Positions 59,845-64,000 of a stretch of 64,000 nucleotides of DNA are shown one piece after another. The notes beneath the pieces were generated by a model. That model was not told the origin of the DNA. It worked only from the letters and a program-made list of their open reading frames with translations, and ran no database searches. This stretch comes from Chondrosia reniformis (Eukaryota > Porifera > Demospongiae > Chondrillida > Chondrillidae), in contig OX359199.1 of assembly GCA_947172415.1 (NCBI GenBank), positions 3,064,001-3,128,000 of the forward strand. The letters are read 5' to 3'. Both the position numbers and the translations under genes were made by a program. Numbering within the stretch: position 1 is the first letter of the stretch; each line of letters opens with the position of its first letter.

Positions 59845-59906
59845 CAAGTAGTTCGAGTTAAAAAACTCGTGGGGCTTCCGCCCCCCGAATGAACTCGAAC
59901 TACTTG
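59845..59906. repeat. Terminal palindrome module of Helitron copy 2
   Basis: Arms CAAGTAGTTCGAGTT (59,845-59,859) and AACTCGAACTACTTG (59,892-59,906) enclose GGGGCTTCCGCCCCCC. It is the reverse-complement equivalent of 52,765-52,825, with one or two base changes in the core. Confidence 0.85.
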
Positions 59907-60948
59907 GCTCCCTTCGGTCGCTGTGGCCTTATTATTACCAATCATGTTCATCCTACTGGTATACTCTATTAAACACTTCTATGGTCAATTATCAATTAAT
60001 AAGTACATTAGAAACAGAAAAAAGAGTGTGAGGGAAGAGTATTAGCTCTTGGTACTATCAAGCATGTGTTTTGCAGGAACACTGAAGTATGTACTATAAT
60101 GCCTTGTAAGTTAATAGTGCAATAAATGAGATATGACAGATATGGTATGGGTATGGTTTCTTTCTTTGGTTCCAAACATGTTTATCCAGTGCTTCTCAGA
60201 AATGCATTGATTTGTTGGAAGGAATATGTGGATACCTGAAGGAAAAGAGTACACTTACATATTAACAGCACTTCGCAGTAGTGTGCATGAGTTAATTAGC
60301 AATCATATTATATGTACACTTACTTGTTAGACTTGCTAATGAAATGCTTGCTCACTCCTCATATTTCCCCATGCAGGTCAAAGTTATGCGTTCATAGTGA
60401 TTCAAAACATGTATCTTCTTCTATAATATTTTTCTCTCTCTAGTTGTGAAGGTAAGGAGTGACCTGCAGCGATGTGAGAACAATTAGAAATTTGCAATGA
60501 ATTTTGTAAGTGAAAGCCAAATGAGGTATACAATTAAAGAAATTGAAACTGTTGACTTACCAGAAAGCTTTTAAATTGCCTGCTCCATGCATCCTTGCTT
60601 CTTAGTAAAGCACAAAAGAGGACAATAACTGTGACACTGCCAACCACACATCAGAGAAAACATGCAAAATTACAAAATACATATGAACTCATACTAACAC
60701 CCTGTATTGCTGTAGAGTGTGACTTATTGTCAAAATACATTATTGATGTAGAAAATTTACAAACACTTAGAAAATACATTATACGTAAACTTTAAAATAC
60801 TTCCGTGAGTTGAAAGTAGCCTCAAATACTAAATTCTATATAACTTGACATCACCACGTCAGCCTCTGCAGTCACCGTATTCTACCTTTCACTTGCCATG
60901 ATACACAAACACTGCAACCGATGATGGTAGTTGGCACATTTGTGTATA
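59907..60948 (-). other. Helitron 3' non-coding region
   Basis: About 1.0 kb between the end of the OTU frame and the terminal palindrome. No coding frame of note; the plus-strand open frame at 60,595-60,795 has no recognisable feature. Confidence 0.5.
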
Positions 60949-61620
60949 TCACTCTTCAGGAGCCCACTGTGACATGAAGGTGGTAAATGGAGCAAACCCT
61001 AAGGAACATTTTGCAGACACCATTGGAAGAATGGCAGTGAAATGAGAGGAATCCAGAAATCCTAAAAGGGGAACATGCTCTTCTGGGACTGCATCAGAGC
61101 GATAGCAAACGCTGTTATTCAAGCTCTTGTCTCTCATTTCAAACAGATCTTGCAATTCAGTAGGTGTTAAATCCTGCTTAATTTGTTGGAGCTACTTTCC
61201 TTCATCTTGAAGGCATCTGCTGTACATCACACCATACAAGCAAATGGACCTCTCCAAAATCATTGCCTGTGCATACAGATGAAATTGGTTTCCCCATGAC
61301 TTGTCAGTGATCGAACTGCGAAGTAGTTCCAGCAACTGTACTTCTGCTGCTTTAGCAACTGAAGCAGTATCTCGTTTCTGCAACGGTAGAAGTATCCTAG
61401 CAGTTGGCTGAATGGCTTTTAGCATATGTTGTTGATGCATAATGAGGCTATAAGCGGTCAACAATCTCAAGTGGCACATGTACTGCTCTGTTCCACAAAG
61501 GGCCAAAGATAGCATATGATACATACAATTTCCACCTCCTTTAGTGTAAACTGGCATGTACTGTGATGTAAAAGCTGGAAAGACTTTGTCTTTTACTACA
61601 ACATCCACTTGATGATGCAT
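60949..61620 (-). CDS. OTU-like cysteine protease domain of Helitron copy 2
   Basis: One frame of 223 codons interrupted by a single TAG at 61,192-61,194 (after CLQDEGK; LQQIKQDLTPTELQDLF follows in frame). It begins HHQVDVVVKDKVFPAFTS. YTKGGGNCMYHMLSLAL holds the likely catalytic Cys (codon about 61,525-61,527), and GFLDSSHFTAILP holds the likely catalytic His (about 61,042-61,044). This Cys/His pairing and order fit an OTU-like peptidase. In copy 1 only the first third survives. The C-terminus is FTTFMSQWAPEE and a stop. Confidence 0.68.
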
Positions 61621-62509
61621 ATTACTGAAAGTTGCCCGGAAGGACGATTGACCACTTTACAAATAGTCTGTAATTCACTGTGATGACACTTTGACCACCT
61701 CACTATTGATTCACTATTCAAAGTGTTACTAGTCACTAAAGCTTCAAGTGTTGTTTTCAGTGACAACACAAGTGTGTCAACATAAGTAATTGGGATGTCT
61801 GAATGCACAGACTGACTGCCAACCAGCAATGGTTCCGATGTATACTCCTTGCCATGTGTCCCTTTATCCGCAATCTTAACATAAGATTGTGACATGCACT
61901 TGTCATTGTGTACCAAAGCACTACTACCCTTTACTGCAGCACTTGATTTCTCCTCATTTTGACTACAATTCTGGACAAAATGACCTGATATTAGCTCCTC
62001 TTTTTCTGATTCCTCACCACTATGAGCAGATTCTTGTCGTAGCCTTGCCATTTCCTCATGGACTCTCTTGTTTGCTGTCATCTTCTTTGGCTGAAAGTTC
62101 AGGAGGGCCACTCCATTCAGTGTGCACACACAACTAAGAGCTACATAGGCCATTCCAGGTTCAACTACATCCTTCCCTAAATCCATGACTGCTGCATCAA
62201 GAGACAATCCTTGCACCTCGTGAATAGTTGCTGCCCAGCCCAGAATCAAGGGAATCTGTGTTCTCTGCAGGAGTGTACCTTCCTTTCCATAGAAACGTGC
62301 AGGAATAAGCTGAATTTGGTACAACATGCTGTTCCCCCGAGACAACATGGTACCTTTGACAATTTCCCCACATTGGTATCTAAGAATCTCACATATACCT
62401 CTGTGGGTAATTCACCAGGCATACTCTGATGCCTTGCATTTCTTGACCACTTGAAGCCTACAATTGTTCCTCTGGCACCATTCACCAAGCCATCACCACA
62501 GTTAATGTT
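61596..62509 (-). CDS. Helitron copy 2, helicase C-terminal half and linker
   Basis: Counterpart of 51,708-52,600. It contains GLVNGARGTIVGFKW (62,246-62,488 frame), then after a shift IQLIPARFYGKEG, LGWAATIHEVQGLSLDAAV and GMAYVALSCVCTLNGVALL, with the same Arg-to-Cys changes in motif VI as copy 1. A few bases differ in the linker (DTLVLSLKTTLEAL), which leaves this frame open where copy 1's is closed. Confidence 0.82.
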
Positions 62510-63469
62510 TCATCGCAACATTAATCTAGCACCAACTGCAAGCCTCAGTATAAGGGGCAGTGCAGCACAGTCTTTATCATCTTGTGGAATGAGACATTCT
62601 CGAACCTCAGTGTATTTAATATTGGCATAAATTTGCCCTCGACTCTCTAATATTGCATGCTCGGCATCAATACTATAGATTTGACTGCTCTTTGCTAGAC
62701 TTTTTATCTGCATTTCATTGTGCCCATCAACATCTACTCTACGAGGATACAATGTCAGAGCTGTATCAAATGGGGAAGCCAGCAAATCCACAGTCCCACC
62801 CGAAACCAAACGTGTTTGAAGAACTTTCACATCTTCATTGGTGTGCACGCCCGTCCTGATCCGATTAAGTATCTCTGAGAATGAAACATCATTCTGCTGA
62901 CGCATGTTCACTTCCAGTTCAATCACCTTGAAGAAATCCCTCCAAAGGTGTGAAGCCAGTCGCCCCGATGAGCGTCCAGGTTTCTGACTGAATATAAAAC
63001 TACGGTTCACTGGAGATAGCTGGTACAAGTCACCCACTGCAATGACATTCAAGCCACCAAAGATCTCATCATTGCCATAAATCTCACACAGTCGACTGTG
63101 AACTGACTTCAGTATCTGGTAAGACACCATACTGATTTCATCAATGATGATGGTGTGCACTCCTTGCCACAGATTCCTCAAGTCATGCAGGGCTAGGGCA
63201 TTCAGCTGCAATTGATGAGCAGTTCTGCCATGCTCCACCTGAAGCCGCAATGCTCTATGGATTGTGAGGCCTCCAATGTTGAAGGCTGCAACCCCGGTGG
63301 GTGCCATCAACATACAGGCATGCATCTCTTGACTCCCTGACATAGAACGTTCCATATGCTCTTTAATAGCCCTAATTACATGTGATTTTCCAGTGCCTGC
63401 TCCACCTGTCACAAACAGATGAAATGGTTCTGGAGGTTTGTGGCGTATTTTCATTCTGTGTTTGTGCAA
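62510..63469 (-). CDS. Helitron copy 2, PIF1 helicase N-terminal half
   Basis: Same length (319 codons) as 50,748-51,707, with about six amino-acid differences, mostly near the C-terminus (DAEH for DADH, EVRECL for EVPERL, PLIL for PRIL). Walker A GGAGTGKS, Walker B IIIDEISMV and GDLYQLSPV are unchanged. It ends at the same TGA after GARLMLR as copy 1. Confidence 0.87.
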   Translation of the reverse strand: MHKHRMKIRHKPPEPFHLFVTGGAGTGKSHVIRAIKEHMERSMSGSQEMHACMLMAPTGVAAFNIGGLTIHRALRLQVEHGRTAHQLQLNALALHDLRNLWQGVHTIIIDEISMVSYQILKSVHSRLCEIYGNDEIFGGLNVIAVGDLYQLSPVNRSFIFSQKPGRSSGRLASHLWRDFFKVIELEVNMRQQNDVSFSEILNRIRTGVHTNEDVKVLQTRLVSGGTVDLLASPFDTALTLYPRRVDVDGHNEMQIKSLAKSSQIYSIDAEHAILESRGQIYANIKYTEVRECLIPQDDKDCAALPLILRLAVGARLMLR

Positions 63470-64000
63470 CTAACGAGTGTGGTGCACAACAATGTCAAAT
63501 GGAATACGCTGCTTTGTATTCAAACTTGCAATGAGTTGCCTAAATGCCCTATCCATAAGGGAGTGTCTACTGATAGCTCCAATGTCGTCATCATTGTCAT
63601 TTAAGAGCATATGTTCTTCATCTATTGCACTCAGATTGTCATCATCAAGGCATGCTGGGTCCATGAAATGCTCTGGGTTCATCAACCCTCCTTCAGCCTC
63701 AATAAAGGGTTGTGCAGCATCCTCCCTTTGAGCCTGCTGTGCCATTGGGGCAACAACATCTTGGTAGGCCTCGTCTTCCAAGGCTTGTAATTGCACAACA
63801 GCCTTCTGCACTTCATCTGCAAAGGCATGATTGTGAGCATTAAAAACAACCATTTCTCCTTCTCGTACAATGAAAGCCTGCATTGCAGAAGAGTGACCTT
63901 TCAACAGATCCTCAGGTTCCTTCCTCCAAGGGATGTATAGTAGCAGCAAACTGTAGTAATAGTCATCACCATGACTTTCTACTGTCTGTACTGGGATTTG
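63470..64000 (-). CDS. Helitron copy 2, linker between Rep and helicase (partial)
   Basis: YYYSLLLLYIPWRKEPEDLL through FDIVVHHTR is identical to copy 1 and ends at the same TAG. The frame continues past the window edge toward the Rep domain. Confidence 0.8.
   Translation of the reverse strand, partial: QIPVQTVESHGDDYYYSLLLLYIPWRKEPEDLLKGHSSAMQAFIVREGEMVVFNAHNHAFADEVQKAVVQLQALEDEAYQDVVAPMAQQAQREDAAQPFIEAEGGLMNPEHFMDPACLDDDNLSAIDEEHMLLNDNDDDIGAISRHSLMDRAFRQLIASLNTKQRIPFDIVVHHTR

Larger units (their letters stand above)
59907..64000 (-). mobile_element. Helitron copy 2, minus strand, runs off the window
   Basis: 61,440-64,000 is the reverse complement of 50,219-52,763 at roughly 98% identity. 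59,907-61,440 has no counterpart in copy 1 and holds the rest of the OTU region and a 3' non-coding part. The same stops and the same helicase motif VI changes occur in both copies, so this is a duplicated dead copy. The N-terminal half lies beyond the right edge. Confidence 0.87.

Noticed and set aside
50745-61194. TAG at Gln-like positions in the Helitron (50,745 and 61,192) and LINE (15,440) as a sign of stop-codon recoding
   Set aside because: TGA and TAA stops and true frameshifts occur in the same elements, and one domain also has lost catalytic arginines, so ordinary decay explains them.
1-64000. Host tRNA, rRNA or protein-coding genes
   Set aside because: Looked for and not seen; every coding stretch I can identify belongs to a transposable element.

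Overview
The window is invertebrate (metazoan) repeat DNA with no recognisable host gene. The case for an animal, probably an aquatic invertebrate, is the mix of elements: GIY-YIG Penelope-like elements (PLEs), a LINE with a restriction-like endonuclease (R2/NeSL/HERO type), a PIF1 Helitron with DUF6570-like and OTU-like parts and a 2A peptide, pogo/Tigger-type DNA transposon remnants, and a hammerhead-ribozyme repeat. The sequence alone does not fix the phylum.

The matrix is a degenerate AT-rich satellite with a 13-bp monomer (ACATACAACTAGT, or ACTAGTTGTATGT on the other strand). It fills most of 0.8-42.6 kb and 53.0-57.9 kb. It reads in one orientation up to about 9,015 and in the opposite orientation after that. 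Diverged monomers recur as landmarks, and kilobase blocks of satellite are duplicated, so several transposons have a matching unoccupied site elsewhere in the window.

Layout. 0-0.8 kb: PLE 3' end and a LINE endonuclease scrap. 0.8-9.0 kb: satellite with a deleted Tigger element. 9.3-10.8 kb: a pogo-type MITE and a palindrome-ended non-autonomous element. 11.4-13.6 kb: an array of 359-bp units, each carrying a hammerhead ribozyme, five direct and one inverted, flanked by a 12-bp target duplication. 13.95-17.6 kb: a broken RLE LINE with a PLE 3' fragment inside it. 21.2-24.1 kb: two PLE copies head to head. 26.9 and 44.2 kb: LINE 3' fragments. 36.7 and 38.1 kb: inverted pairs of PLE-like 3' ends in a tandem duplication. 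40.2-42.2 kb: a second PLE lineage on the minus strand. 42.6-46.4 kb: a partial palindrome-ended element, minisatellites and sequence with no recognised gene. 46.4-52.8 kb: a near-complete but broken Helitron. 57.9-59.7 kb: a palindrome-ended element carrying a 1.4-kb insert. 59.8-64.0 kb: a second Helitron copy, inverted relative to the first.

The most notable item is the hammerhead array. It resembles the small circular-RNA 'retrozymes' and ribozyme satellites of animals, and it has an occupied/empty site pair inside the window showing that it inserted as a mobile unit. The PLE reverse transcriptases nearby are plausible but unproven helpers. Second is the Helitron: its first reading frame joins a 2A ribosome-skipping signal to eight 23-residue repeats, and its two copies share the same inactivating changes, so the second copy arose by inverted duplication of an already dead element.
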